Source: Nymphaea colorata (taxonomy: Eukaryota > Streptophyta > Magnoliopsida > Nymphaeales > Nymphaeaceae). From it: DNA of 64,000 nucleotides. The DNA is taken from NCBI RefSeq assembly GCF_008831285.2, contig NC_045138.2, positions 4,741,205-4,805,204 of the forward strand, written 5' to 3'. This document shows, piece after piece, positions 35,857-47,250 of the stretch. The number at the start of each line of letters is the position of its first letter. The first letter of the stretch is position 1. The position numbers and the translations under genes were made by a program. The notes beneath the pieces are model-generated. The model searched no databases and was not told the DNA's origin. It saw only the letters and a program-made list of their open reading frames with translations.

Positions 35857-36411
35857 GAATTTTTTTTCTTGCTATTGAGTGCATTTTTTGTTCGTACTTG
35901 AAGGTAGTTTTCTTTACATCTTATTATCCTTGTTTCATTGCATACATGTAGCTGACTAAGTCACATAGGTACTTTAATAAGGTCCATGTACCTATGTCGC
36001 CATACTCGTACCCAAAGTGGGTACTTGGACACACTTGGGTACTTCTTAGATCGAAACTGATCCAAAGCACTTAATTTTGCTTGATTTAAATTTTTTCAAT
36101 TTAGTTTTCATTCTGTTTTTAGAGTTATTATTCATTAACATGTAATATTTTTTATTCATATCAATTGTTTATTTAAGTGTCGCTTCCATTTTGACTTTTT
36201 TGTGTTATTTTGTATATATACATATGTATATCCTATCGTATACCCATATTTGCATCTGTACCTATATCTTTGTTCCCAAACCGTATCCATACCTATGTGA
36301 CTTAGGTAGCTGAATTTTTTTCTCTTGTTGTTGAGTGAAGTTGTTCTTCATACTCGAGGTAATTTTCTTTACATCCTATTATCCTTGTTTCATTGCATAC
36401 GTGTAGCTGAA
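35857..36411. repeat. Tandem duplication of about 100 bp split by a MITE
   Basis: Left unit about 35857-35955 and right unit about 36306-36411 share TTTCTTTACATC-TATTATCC and TTGTTTCATTGCATAC, and both end in GTAGCTGA. Removing the 35956-36305 element restores two adjacent diverged units. Confidence 0.7.
35956..36305. mobile_element. 350-bp hAT-like MITE with 16-bp terminal inverted repeats
   Basis: Starts CTAAGTCACATAGGTA and ends TACCTATGTGACTTAG, perfect 16-bp inverted repeats. Flanked by identical GTAGCTGA at 35948-35955 and 36306-36313, an 8-bp target duplication. Interior has GTACCCA/GGGTAC-type words and no coding frame. hAT is the likely superfamily. Confidence 0.88.
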
Positions 36412-36587
36412 GTCTTCATAAACCTTACCAGCATCTGAAAAGATTTTCTGCATTGATTAAGCAAGGCGTTCACATGTATTGGTGTTTTTTCTGTACCAAG
36501 ATGCAGTGTGTGTCCAAATAGAATTCACATATTCCTTTTTTATTACGAAGATAATTAGTTTCTGCATCATTATGTGAATATTGTACT

Positions 36588-37053
36588 TGTAACAACCCGA
36601 CCCACTTCTGGGCTCGGACCCCTAGTCTAGCGGATCTCAACCCGCTCCCTAACCGTTTTGGCTTCAACACCCAAAAAAGTTAGGAACCAGGACAACCATC
36701 TATTTAATAACCCCATTTATAAGCCCTTAGAAATTCCTCACAATCTTCAATATGGGACTAAATTTTTAGGGTGTTACAATCCACCCCCTTTAAGGCACAC
36801 ACGTCCCCGCGTGTGGGACCCTAAGTCCAAGTGTTGAACTGGCTCTGATACCACTGTAAGTCTGTAACAACTTGACCCACTTCTTTGCTCGAACCCGTAG
36901 TCTAGTGGATCCCAACCCACCCCCTAGGAGTTTCGGCTCCAGCCACCAAAAAGGTTAGGAACCAGGACAACCATCCATTTAATAACCCCCTTTATAAGCC
37001 CTTGAAAATCCTTCACAATCTTCAATATGAGACTAAATTTTTTGAGTGTTATG
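36588..37053 (-). mobile_element. TRIM (terminal-repeat retrotransposon in miniature), complete
   Basis: Two 191-bp direct repeats, 36588-36778 and 36863-37053, begin TGTAACAAC and end GTGTTACA (decayed to GTGTTATG in the second). An 84-bp interior separates them. The 5-bp target duplication GTACT lies at 36583-36587 and 37054-37058. On the minus strand the interior begins with TGGTATCAGAGCC (about 36841-36853), a primer-binding site complementary to initiator tRNA-Met. A purine-rich AAAGGGGGTGG tract precedes the other repeat. The element is therefore minus-oriented and non-coding; it would depend on proteins of another retrotransposon. Confidence 0.92.
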
Positions 37054-37058
37054 GTACT

Positions 37059-38814
37059 AATGTGTGTACACATGCATGTGTGCTGAACATTTGTGTAATG
37101 TGCATGTAGGCACAATCTCCATGCACACTTATGCATTTGTGTATGTTCATGTCTGTTTAATTTTTGCTTTTAATGTGTTTTGAGTTTTAATATGTTTTGT
37201 TAATTCATTGAAATTGCTTTTAATTTTTGCTTCAAGACTACATCTGCTTGCCTATGCATTTTGATATTAGTTAATGAAACTTTTTGTGGATTTTCATTGT
37301 AAATTGTCTTATTGATCCCTTCTATTTCTTTGTTCAGTTTGATTGAAGTTTTCAATTGTCATTTAAGAGTGCATATGTAACAGTATTGTTTATCAGCATC
37401 TTATCCATTTATCTGCGTAGATAAAAGTATCTGTTGATCAGCCTGATTGAGGTCAGCAACTTTCTCTTTTATTGAGTTGCATTCTGGATCACTTTCTTCC
37501 CTTTTATTTTGTACATCATTGGTCCATTTATCGTGAGATATAGATGGATCATGGCCATCAGTAAATAAAATGGAAACTGGAAGTGATGCATAAAGTGGAA
37601 GTGAAGCTAATATTTTGTAAAATGCTACGTTAGAATAGGAGGTGGGATTGAGGGAAGCCAGGTGTTGGAAATGGACTGGAAGCAAATGTCCTTGTTACTA
37701 TGAGTCTTTGTGATTCATATTCTGATGCTAGTGTGGCATTTCCAAAACGTTCAGGGAACAGGTGTGACATTTAGATAAATATGAGACTAAAGGAATGAAT
37801 CTTTGAGTTTGTGACTCATTTTTCAACCTACTTGAGTACAGCATCTCTGCCAGCATTTGGTGTGGGTGCAACTCAGGTACTCAGAGATGCACTGTTACAC
37901 AGCTATGGGTCACACAGCTTTTTCTAACAATGGAATATTAGAAGAATGTCTATGATACAGATCTTCCCCTCAATGTTACATGGAATGCCAACATTACGCA
38001 ACCATCTGCACAATGCTTTTATCATAAGGCTCTCTTGAGCTTTATAAGGTTTTGTTGGCTTCCTTACAACTTTGATGAATTGCACGTGTGCCTGTGGGAA
38101 TATGTGGCCAGCAGACTGCTACTCATTTTGTTGACATGGGGCTGAATCATATGCATTTTTCGATAAACCATCCCCCACTATCAAGCATGGGCACCCCCAT
38201 TTTTCACATCATGTCTAACTGAATCAAGCATGCTGAGATATAACTAATTTTTGAAGGAGTTCTTTGAAGACCGGCATCTGACATGGACGGTCTCAGGGCA
38301 TTCAGTCTGCACTATCAAAGATGCCCTTAAAAAGAGATTATCATCAGTGGAGTCTCTATTTGTGTTAGTATATGAAAGTACAATTTCCATGGCATTGCTA
38401 GGTATTATAATTTAGAGTGGCTACATTGGAAATGCAGCAACTTGTTCCATTAGTTCTTTATAGTAATATTGTTTGGTGTTTGTTGTACTATGAACTGTTC
38501 CTTATGGTGTTTGGTGTACTATGAACTGTTCCCTAAATTACTAGCTTTTGCTTTTTTGAATGATCATTTCTTTCTTCTAATTAGCATGTTTATCAATTTA
38601 TGCAGGATATTTGGCCTCTTTCTTCTGTTATAGGATGGCGTTGGTTGGTATTTGCTTCAGACTATATAGAGAGACAATTGACTGCTTTTCAAGGGCTTCT
38701 AGTGATCCCAAAGACCAAGCGATTAGCAGTTCCCAGGATGGCAGTGAAGGTTGCTGGAGAGCTCTCTTTTTTTCCTTTCTTTTTTCCCGTTCCGATTGTA
38801 TAGTTTCTTGGATC
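37059..38814. other. Intergenic
   Basis: No supported gene. Overlapping short plus frames at 38600-38820 follow an ATGCAG acceptor-like site but have no recognised motif. Confidence 0.45.
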
Positions 38815-39069
38815 TGTTAACAGGAAGATCGATCTGTAAGGATGTGATATTTTAATCTCATAAAGTTTTGGGTCTGGATCTGATATGGACTCAGATCCTG
38901 TCGTCCCTTTATAGGGGAGCTTTTGTAGCCCTAATATGCTTGTAAGGAACATCAAGAGAGTGGATTGACCCAGAGAGAAAAGGCTGTCTTTGCTGCACGT
39001 TAGAGAAGGATTCAGTTCCTGTTTTCCACAGCCTTAACATTTGCTCACTTTCTTGCATGGTGTCAGAGC
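38815..39069 (+). mobile_element. Solo or truncated LTR with adjoining primer-binding site
   Basis: A 243-bp LTR-like unit starts TGTTAACAGG (38815) and ends CTTTCTTGCA (39057). TGGTGTCAGAGC (39058-39069), one change from the initiator tRNA-Met primer-binding site, follows at once. No second LTR and no gag-pol frame were found downstream, so this is a truncated Copia-like 5' end or remnant. Confidence 0.6.
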
Positions 39070-40840
39070 AAGAATTGTCCTTGAGTATGATTAAACATGA
39101 TTAGCTTGGGTTGCCATCTGTTTCTTTGTATGAACTCCTTCATCAATGATTCCTTTTTTGTCATTTTTGCTTCTATGGTCTTTGGTTTGGGCTTGAACCT
39201 TGTTTCTTTATAAATTATAATATTTGCTGTTCTTCTTATATATTTTTCCTCTGATGTTGCTAATCAATGTTGTTCAAGTTTTATCCTCTCTTGGAAGTCT
39301 TTTCTGTGTCAATACTTCTGTTTCTTGTTTCTTACTTCTGGATGTTGGGTTGTGGTTTTGATTTTATCTCCTTCCTCTTTTAGATACTAATCTGATATGT
39401 TTTCTCTATTGTCTTCTTCCTTTACCAAATCTGTTTATTTTCTTTTGTGCCTTTCTATCTCAAATATGTTTACTTTGTTCATGCTTTTCTTATTGTTTTT
39501 GTTCGAAGAAAGTAAAACTTATTGCTGATAAGCTAGCCTTGGTGGACGAAAGTAGTTGCCAGCATATCCAGTAAAATCTTACTGGTTTGGAACCCGAAGT
39601 TCATGTTGTCATCCCCTTAAGTATTTCCCCGACAGTGTTTCCCCGTCATTTCCTCATTTGAAGATCTCATACAACTATAAGTTCCAATATGAGATGAATC
39701 CCACTTAGGGGGATGTTACATCGTCAAAAGTCTCCAAATATTTTATCTGCAGGCGCTATTTAGAGGGAAAGTGAGAGGAGGAGGATGTCAAGGAGATCAA
39801 GATCGCGAGAGAACTCAGGGAAGCCGTGGTATCTTACTCTGTCCTAAATCCCTAATTAGTTTGGAGGTAAAAGAATTATGGTTTGTTAGATTGGTTGAAA
39901 CTTTGACATGTCAAGGTCAATTACTAGCATAAGATGTTATCAAACATATTAGAGAATGTCTTCGATCGCAAGAAGGAAAAGAGTTTGAGCAAATCTCAAA
40001 TTGGAGGAGAGAAAATTGTTAGCTTAGGGGCATGCTACAAAATCTGTGATTTGGAAGCAAAATTATCTGAGTGTTTAGTCGTTGATTTTTAGACAACTAG
40101 TTCTGTATAAGAGATGCAGATAATTTTTCCATATGTGTTGCTTATATTTGGAGAAACAGTCACTAATCAGTAAGTTTTAAGATGTGTAGTGACGGTTTAG
40201 AATATGCTGTTATTATGTTTTAGGTGATAAACTAATTATCTAAAAATTACTTTAAAATAATTTTATCTTCTTATGGATTAATTAACCATAAAAAAATTCA
40301 ACGTTTTTTCAACAATATTAATTGTGTAATCTCGTCTTCTGGTTCAGCACCAGTCTCCGAATCTTCTGGTTTGGCACTAGTCATACTTCCAGTTTAATAC
40401 TACTATACTTTTCTGCAGATTCTATTCAGATGTAGACTCAAATTCAGCTTTGAAGCTATTACTTGGGATTCAGATTTCATATATTCCATCTATTGCATCC
40501 TGCCGTCGTTATCATTCGCAAAAAATTGGGTGTGTATATATATATATATATAGCGGTATCTACTGTGTCAACAGCCTTGTAAGTCATTGGATAGGGGAGA
40601 TGTGTGATTAGATGACTCTATAAAGCAAGTATTTTTACAAAATAAGGAGATTAGACGTCGATAACTTTCACTGCAATGTAAACCTATTTACTGTATATGG
40701 AGATCTGCTGCCATTGCTGCTTCCCAAAGTAAAGCAGCGTCTTTAACTCCTCTATGCAATTACTGTATATCTTAACAACGAGATGTCACCCATTTTCCAG
40801 CTTGCTTTTCGCCCAATATTATCATATTAAAATGCATGTT
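39070..40840. other. Intergenic with possible retroelement debris
   Basis: The stretch after 39069 may be eroded retrotransposon leader. A segment at 39590-39740 (AACTATAAGTTCCAATATGAG, GGGGGATGTTACA) resembles LTR sequence but no repeat partner is present in the window. Confidence 0.35.
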
Positions 40841-40844
40841 TTGC

Positions 40845-41090
40845 ATTTCGCCAGCCCGATATGTAACGGGCCGGCTCGGTAACTTGACTGGCCAACCCGA
40901 TGGGGCCAGATTCCACCTGCTATGTTATTTAATATTATTTTTATTTTAATAATGATATATATTTTATATTAAAAAATGTATTTTATTTAAAAAATGTTTT
41001 TTATTTTAACCGGACAGAACTCAACTTTAGCTGGAGTCTCGAACCGGCCTGAGCCTGATTCTCATCGGGCCGATGCCCAGCCCTACATTT
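40845..41090. repeat. GC-bordered dispersed repeat
   Basis: GGCC-rich borders (CCAGCCCGATATGTAACGGG at about 40853 and CGGGCCGATGCCCAGCCC at about 41068) enclose an AT-only core. This resembles non-autonomous elements common in plants, but ends and target duplication were not resolved. Confidence 0.35.
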
Positions 41091-43067
41091 TTATCTACCT
41101 TTTCGTTGCTTTAAAATAAAACAAAAAATCACAGTCACCTGGGTGCTTTTCATTTGAGCTCGCACCCGTTTCATTTGAGCTCGCACCCCAGAATCTGATT
41201 TCGGAAAAAAACCAAATCCAAAATCCACAAAATCAAATCCACCATTCTCACCCGTCAACCGTTGCATCTAAGTTAATACATATATAGATATATTATATGT
41301 TCTCTTTTCTCTTTCAAAAAAAACAATACAGGACTAAAAAATGGTGGCTTTCATAAAACGATCTGTTTGCCTTTTTTTTCAAACATTTCTTTTTTTATTT
41401 TTTCCCACTATCATAAAATGTATAATTTTAATTGTGTTATTTAATTTCTACAAAAAATTAATAATAATAATATTATTATTATTAATATTAATAAAATATC
41501 TTCACCGCACCGCCGCACCTAATTTTTTTGAGATGTGCCGCACCAGCACCCGCACCCCTCACACAGGTGACATAGCAAAAAATGTGTAACTTCATTATTT
41601 CATATTCTGTTTTGCCTGCATGAGTAATTGCGTTATTAAAAGTGCAGCTGCATTGCCTATTATAACCTAGTTGCATGCAAGCGTTCTGTTGATTTTGTAA
41701 ATTACTGTGCTCAAGATCGACATCAGCTTCCAATCTTTATTATTTCTAAGAGCTATTTTAGATCGTGTGCTCTTTATAAGAAGCCGATATTACTTTCTTG
41801 ATATTTCTTTATTAGTGAACAAAGGTAGTTATATATTTAATGAGGTGCACCAGCCACTATTAGTTCATTTTTAACTTTACAATATAAATGATTATTTTTT
41901 AACCTCCTGTAGTTCCACGTTTAATTTATGTCATAAATGAGGCACACCGAGATATTTCTTAGATAAATGTTTCTTCAATTTTTCCCTCTTTGAAATCCAT
42001 AATTCCTCTCCCTCTCTCTCTCTCTCTCTAGATCTACATGCAGTTTAAATTAATTGACTATTAACTATCATTCACCTGAAATCAATTTTTAAAAGCACCT
42101 TCCACAACTCATTAGTCATCATTTTTTTTAGAAACCAGGATTTAAAAAGTGAAAACCGAAAGGTTTTGAAAACTCATTAAAAAAAATGTTTTCACAAAAC
42201 CAAGTTTTTACAAAAAACCATTTTGTTCGAAGTGCTATCCAAATGCATCCTGACACTTTTCTCCACCGCTTCTAGCTTGGAGAGCAGTTTAATGACCATA
42301 GCCACAAAAAAACATGTTTTTTTTTTCGAAAGAAACGCAATAAATAAGTCAGTTCGTTTGAAACTTAAAAAATTATTATTAAGAAAAAGCTTAAAATTTT
42401 TTATTGTTGTGTTTTTTCCACATTTTTTAATGCAAAACTGCTTGTTTTCATTTACAATTTTTATTTGTTGCAAATTTATTTATTTTTTTATGTTTATGCT
42501 TTTAGTTTCTCACTTATGTTATTGTTCTCTAACTTTTAGTTTTTCTTTTAATTTTTTTTAATGTTAAACGTATTTTCTTGTATTTTTAAGCTTGCCACAT
42601 TACAATTAAAAAAAAAATCCTCGCCATTCAAGACACAAGAAAGACTCTTGTGGCAATCTATGGCCACTTTCCAGCAAGGTTCTCCTTCGTTGGCTGCATT
42701 CAAAACCAATAACGAAAACACTTGGAACACAGATCACAGAATGAAGTAGTGGTCTGCTATTGTCCTTAGCAGACTAACCACTGTTGATCCAATCTTTGTT
42801 AGGGAAGCATCTGCCCAATTTGCTTTCGACGTTTCCTTTGGCCCTCACGCCAGTTGGTCCAGGTGTATTTAACAGTCTCTTCTGGGGTCTTCTATTTTCA
42901 TCAGGTTGGCTGCATTAGCATTAATGAATTGAATGACAGAAACAGAGACCTTGGTGGCTAAATGCCTGCATGTTTGAGTTGAGCTCAGAGAGATGAAAGT
43001 GGAGGTCCATGACTCCATATCTAGGATAACAAGTGACCAAGTTCTCGCCGCTATAGCAAGGGCATTT

Positions 43068-43069
<2 letters not shown>
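41091..43069. other. Intergenic
   Basis: No gene supported. Frames at 42192-42561 and 42548-42749 overlap on opposite strands in AT-rich DNA and have no recognised domain. A short CT run occurs at 42008-42029. Confidence 0.45.

Positions 43070-43114
<45 letters not shown>
43070..43114. repeat. ATT trinucleotide and TA microsatellite
   Basis: TTA repeats pass into a TA run. Confidence 0.95.
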
Positions 43115-43536
43115 AAGAAAATTGTTTATAAACAGCAAAATTATCAAATAACAAATTTAAAATTACAAATAGTCAATTCAACAATGAATAGTCTTTAAGT
43201 TCAGAGTTTGTAGTTCATAGTTCATCATCCCAACATCTTGATTTTCTTCAATGCTTTCATTAATCGAACTCATTGAAAGAAACAGCAGAATGATAAGCTA
43301 AGCCCATGTTGGCAGTATATAAATTGTGTTCTCCTTCAAAATCAAATTATTTTGGGGCTACATCCCAATGTTGATATGATCAACAATTGTGTTTTATTAT
43401 AAAATGAAAACCAAAAGACAAAAATGTTGACAACAAAAATATGTTTGATCTAATACAACACAAGAAAATGATCCAAACAAAACGACGTAACGCAATGTCA
43501 AATGAACAATACATGTATTCTTTTTATTTTGTTAAA

Positions 43537-44400
43537 AGAAGGCGCAAATTAGAGTGTACAAAAACCAAGTCTTCTGCATGTTGGCTAGTGAGTTTATTTC
43601 TTTTATTGTTGTGTATATGAGAATACATGCACCAATTTCTTTCACAACACAAGTTTGTAATAGTAGTCTCATTGCAACTTTTTGGATCACGGTCCTATCT
43701 AATCCATAGGATGCCCACCAATAAAAAATGAAAAAAACTTATGACATCGTCTTCTTTTGTTGCTGTTGCATCTTCAAAACTAAATTGTTCTAAAAAAAAC
43801 TTTGAATATTAACAAATAGCTTGCCTTCTCATGTAAGAATCTACAAAATAATTCTCTCTATACATGACATTCCATTATTATATAACTCATTATCTAGATT
43901 TAGAACAAGAAGTCTAGTTTTAATATAATATTTGAAATTTGAAGAATGAGCTATGTAATGCAATGGCGTATTGCTTTTGCCCTATCTTCCAACTAATATT
44001 ATATATATGTGATAAAAAACTCTGAATTATATCAAGTGGAGTGTCTTTCTTCTTTTTCTTTAAAATTATAGATTGAATTTACTCAATCATATCATTTTAC
44101 ATTCCATTAACTTTATCAAAGATAGACTCATCTAACCTCATCTTCAGCACATCGAAGCTCCACTTCTCTATTAACCACCATTTGAATTAGTGTATTCTGC
44201 ACTCTTTAAATTCTTTTTAACATAACAGTTATTGAAGCAAACCATATCTTTACATCAGTTTCTGTATCTTGAATGTATGAAAATAGCTCATGTCTTTGAG
44301 GATCAACTTCTAGACTTGGATGACCATATACGTCCTTCATTGCTAAATTTAGTGTACGTGCAACATATGAGGTCCAAACATATGTGAAAAATTATATATC
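43537..44400 (-). pseudogene. hAT transposase relic (DUF659-type core and hAT C-terminal domain)
   Basis: On the minus strand, near 44395-44340, TYVWTSYVARTLNLAMKD matches the conserved WT-CAAHTLNL-LKD block of plant hAT transposases. It is followed by VDPQRHELFSYIQ. Near 43730-43537 the reading gives YWWASYGLDRTVIQKVAMRL then, after a frameshift, CERNWCMYSHIH and NKRNKLTSQHAEDLVFVHS, the signature of the hAT C-terminal dimerisation domain. Many stops and frameshifts lie between. The N-terminal BED finger is absent; an L1 relic begins just beyond 44420, so the element was truncated there. No terminal repeats found. Confidence 0.8.
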
Positions 44401-44426
44401 AAATTTTTTTGCAAACAACAACGTTA

Positions 44427-45480
44427 TCAATGATGAGTTGCACTCTCTTCCTCTTGCTTCCCACCTCTCTGGCCTCCTTTAGCATGAACAGCTTGAAATT
44501 TGTGACATATTTTAAAGCTCTGCTGCGGTGCTGCCTCTCCCTCCCCTCCTTCCTCTACCAGGGCTCTGGAAACTTGAACCTTTAGCTCCCTGTCCGTTTT
44601 CCCTCCTTCCCTGCTCCTAGAGACATCTACCACCAACTGACATTGCGCAGGGGCTGGATTTGCACCACGCTGTGCAGAGAAAGAAAAGCTCGGGGGAACA
44701 TCCTCCAACCTGAAAGGGAGACTCATCTCGACCTTGTTCTTGTCTCTCCTATTCTCAAAGCGACTCACAGTCTTTGATTTCTCCTCTACCTTAGACGACC
44801 CCCCACTGCTCTGCCTCACGGGCATTTTCCTATGCCTGCTGACCCTTTGTGCGCGCGACAGTTCCGAAACCCCCGTCTCCTTCTCAACCAACACCTAATT
44901 TTCCTGCCGGTGGGGAAGCCCGACTACTGTTAGCCACACTGCCACTCCGACGGTGCTCCCCTGGGTCATCACCCTTCCCCTCCTTCAGCCGCCTCTTGGG
45001 GCAGCTCTCAGGTGATGTGCATTGACGCCACAGATCTGACAAAGCCTGAGCCTCCCCTCGTAGACTGCTTCTTGAATAAGAAGTGGCTTCCCCCCAGATC
45101 GATCCCCACCTTAGGAGGAAGGCGAGAGTGAATTAACAGATCCAACAAGATGCAAGCGAAGTTCATACCAGACATCCTCATTGTTGGAAAATTAGCCTCC
45201 AGGAACTAACCACCAATACCCATCCCAACTGCATTGAAGATCCGCTGGTTCCAAAAGTAAGGGGCGAGCACCGAGAACCATACGAGACATCCTCATTGTT
45301 GGGGAATTCGCCTCACCTCAGATACCCATCGCAATTGCATTGAAGATCGGCTGGTTCCAGAAGTGAGGGGCGAGCCCCGAGAGCCTCACCCATAGAGGTG
45401 CTGTGATGGAGGGGTTAGGTTCCAACGGAATCCCTGGATGCCATTGTGCTGCCACCAGATCCTTTCCCTCCACCCTTCAC
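44427..45480 (-). pseudogene. L1-type LINE ORF1 relic (DUF4283 plus zinc knuckle)
   Basis: Reading 45480 downward on the minus strand: ITAPLWVRLSGLAPHFWNQ and IFNAIAMGI match the DUF4283 RNA-binding region of plant L1 ORF1 proteins. Near 45040 CQICGVNAHH and, one frame over, SPESCPKRRLKEG give a CCHC zinc knuckle broken by a frameshift. A 155-codon open frame (44894-44427), rich in charged residues and Ser, is the C-terminal tail. A 115-bp tandem duplication lies inside the DUF4283 part. Several stops and shifts show it is dead. No endonuclease or RT follows at lower coordinates. Confidence 0.7.
45171..45393. repeat. 115-bp tandem duplication inside the L1 relic
   Basis: GACATCCTCATTGTTGG begins at 45171 and 45286; units share GCATTGAAGATC-GCTGGTTCC and GGGGCGAGC. 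The second unit is a little shorter. Confidence 0.85.
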
Positions 45481-45489
45481 TCCCCTTTA

Positions 45490-46625
45490 TTCAACACAAG
45501 ATTCAGTTCGTCCTCATTGGTAACTGGGTTGTCAAGAAACCCAGTTTTTCCTGTCATCCAAACAATCGGTGTCATCCAAACAGCACCTTCAAAAAAATAG
45601 TTTTCACAAAAAACGTTTCTTTAAGGGGTGGATCCAAACAAGGCTTAATAGTTAAGATTTAAGTATAAAACAGAAAAATACAGACACCCGAGAGTTGTGA
45701 TTCGCGACATCGCAAAATCAAAATAGAAGCTCAAGAGTACAAAATCTGTAGACGGCAGAAATCAACCTAAGAAATGATTTAAGTTAACAATCTAACATTG
45801 TGTGCCGATGAAAAAACCAACATAGACAAAACAAACGAACAAAAAAAATTAAAAAAAAAACATTCCACAATAACTACGGTGCACAATCAAACAATGAAAA
45901 GGACTGAAAAAAAGCAATAAAACATGCATTTGAGTAGGATAGAATTTGAACTAGAGAGAGCAACCGCCGGACAATGGAGAAAACTGCCGGCAGCTGGAGA
46001 AAAATAAACGGGGCCTGAGAAATGAGAATGCTTGTGCGATGTGTAAAACACTGCCAGTTATCGGAGACCAGTCGAATGTCTCCACCGGCCATCGGAAACA
46101 CACTCGCCGGTTTTAGTCGTCAGAAAATTCTTCACCGCACTGGATGATTGAAAGGAAGCAACACACACGAAGGAGATGGAGAGGGGCACCGATCATAAAT
46201 GATCGTGCCTTAAACCCTTTCCTTTTAACTTAGAAATTTTAAAAATAAGAAAGATGAAAAGAACACCCGACTCCCATCAAACACTTGAGTGATGAGTCAT
46301 ATTCAAAACGGACGAAAAAGGTCGGTGCGGCTGCAGATGCTTGCCGACTGTTTGTGGGCGCACATCAAGGCTGCACCCTCACACTCCCGGCACTCAGACG
46401 GTAGGGTTTGTGTGACTTGGCCCTTGGCCGCCACACAAATTGCACCGGGTAGCTTCTCTCTCCACCAGCCCTCAACAATCTAAATTTCAATAAAGAGGTT
46501 ATATGTGAATTATTCAATCTTAGTTTAGGCTATTATCTATGGAACATGTTACATGTTATGGCCCCCCATAAATTACATGTTGTGAGCTAAATATGACCAA
46601 AATGGTACTCGTTAAATGAAAATCT
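45490..46625. other. Intergenic
   Basis: No gene seen. Frames at 45874-46101 (minus) and 46289-46483 (plus) are short and unrecognised. Confidence 0.45.
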
Positions 46626-46629
46626 CTTC

Positions 46630-46990
46630 TTCTATGCATCCCCAAAACGAGTCGAGCTTGAACTGGACTCTAGTCATATATAGCTCCGCTTAAGCTTGAC
46701 TGGAGCATCACTTACTACCGAGTTTGAACTCGAGCTCGACTCATTTAAGCTCGTGCCTCTTAATATATATTTTATGCTTAAAATTTCTATATTTTTATTT
46801 AAACCATTTTAAGTTTCTACAATTACAAGAACAAGTATTGGTGCTAATGAGTTTAATTGAATCCAGTCATTCAACTCGAACTCGACTCCATTACAAACTT
46901 GAGTTACCAATTAAGCTTAAAGCCTTAAACTCAACTCCTTTAATTTAATTGAGTAGAGTTTAATCGAGCAGGTTCCAGTCGAGACCCCTC
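46630..46990. repeat. CTCGA-rich dispersed repeat, second locus
   Basis: ACTCGAGCTCGACTCATTTA, AACTCGAACTCGACTCC and TCCAGTCGAGACCCCTCG border an AT-rich middle. Same word family as 24590-25015. Confidence 0.45.
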
Positions 46991-47250
46991 GTTGAACATT
47001 GTAGGCCAAAAGTGGAACCCAAAAACAAGTTCCCTTATAAAATTATGAAAATGAGCCTACAGAAAAGGTGTGAACTCCGGTCACCTCGGTTTCTGCGTTC
47101 CTGTTGATCACTTTGTGATGCGTGGCTACCTATGTCGTCTATCTTCGTTATTTCATTGGAAATGGCTGAAAGCTTGCTCCTTGGATGGGCAAAGCCACAC
47201 GTCTCTGTCGAGACGTTCATCCTCGATACTCTAAGCGGTAATCCTGCGGT

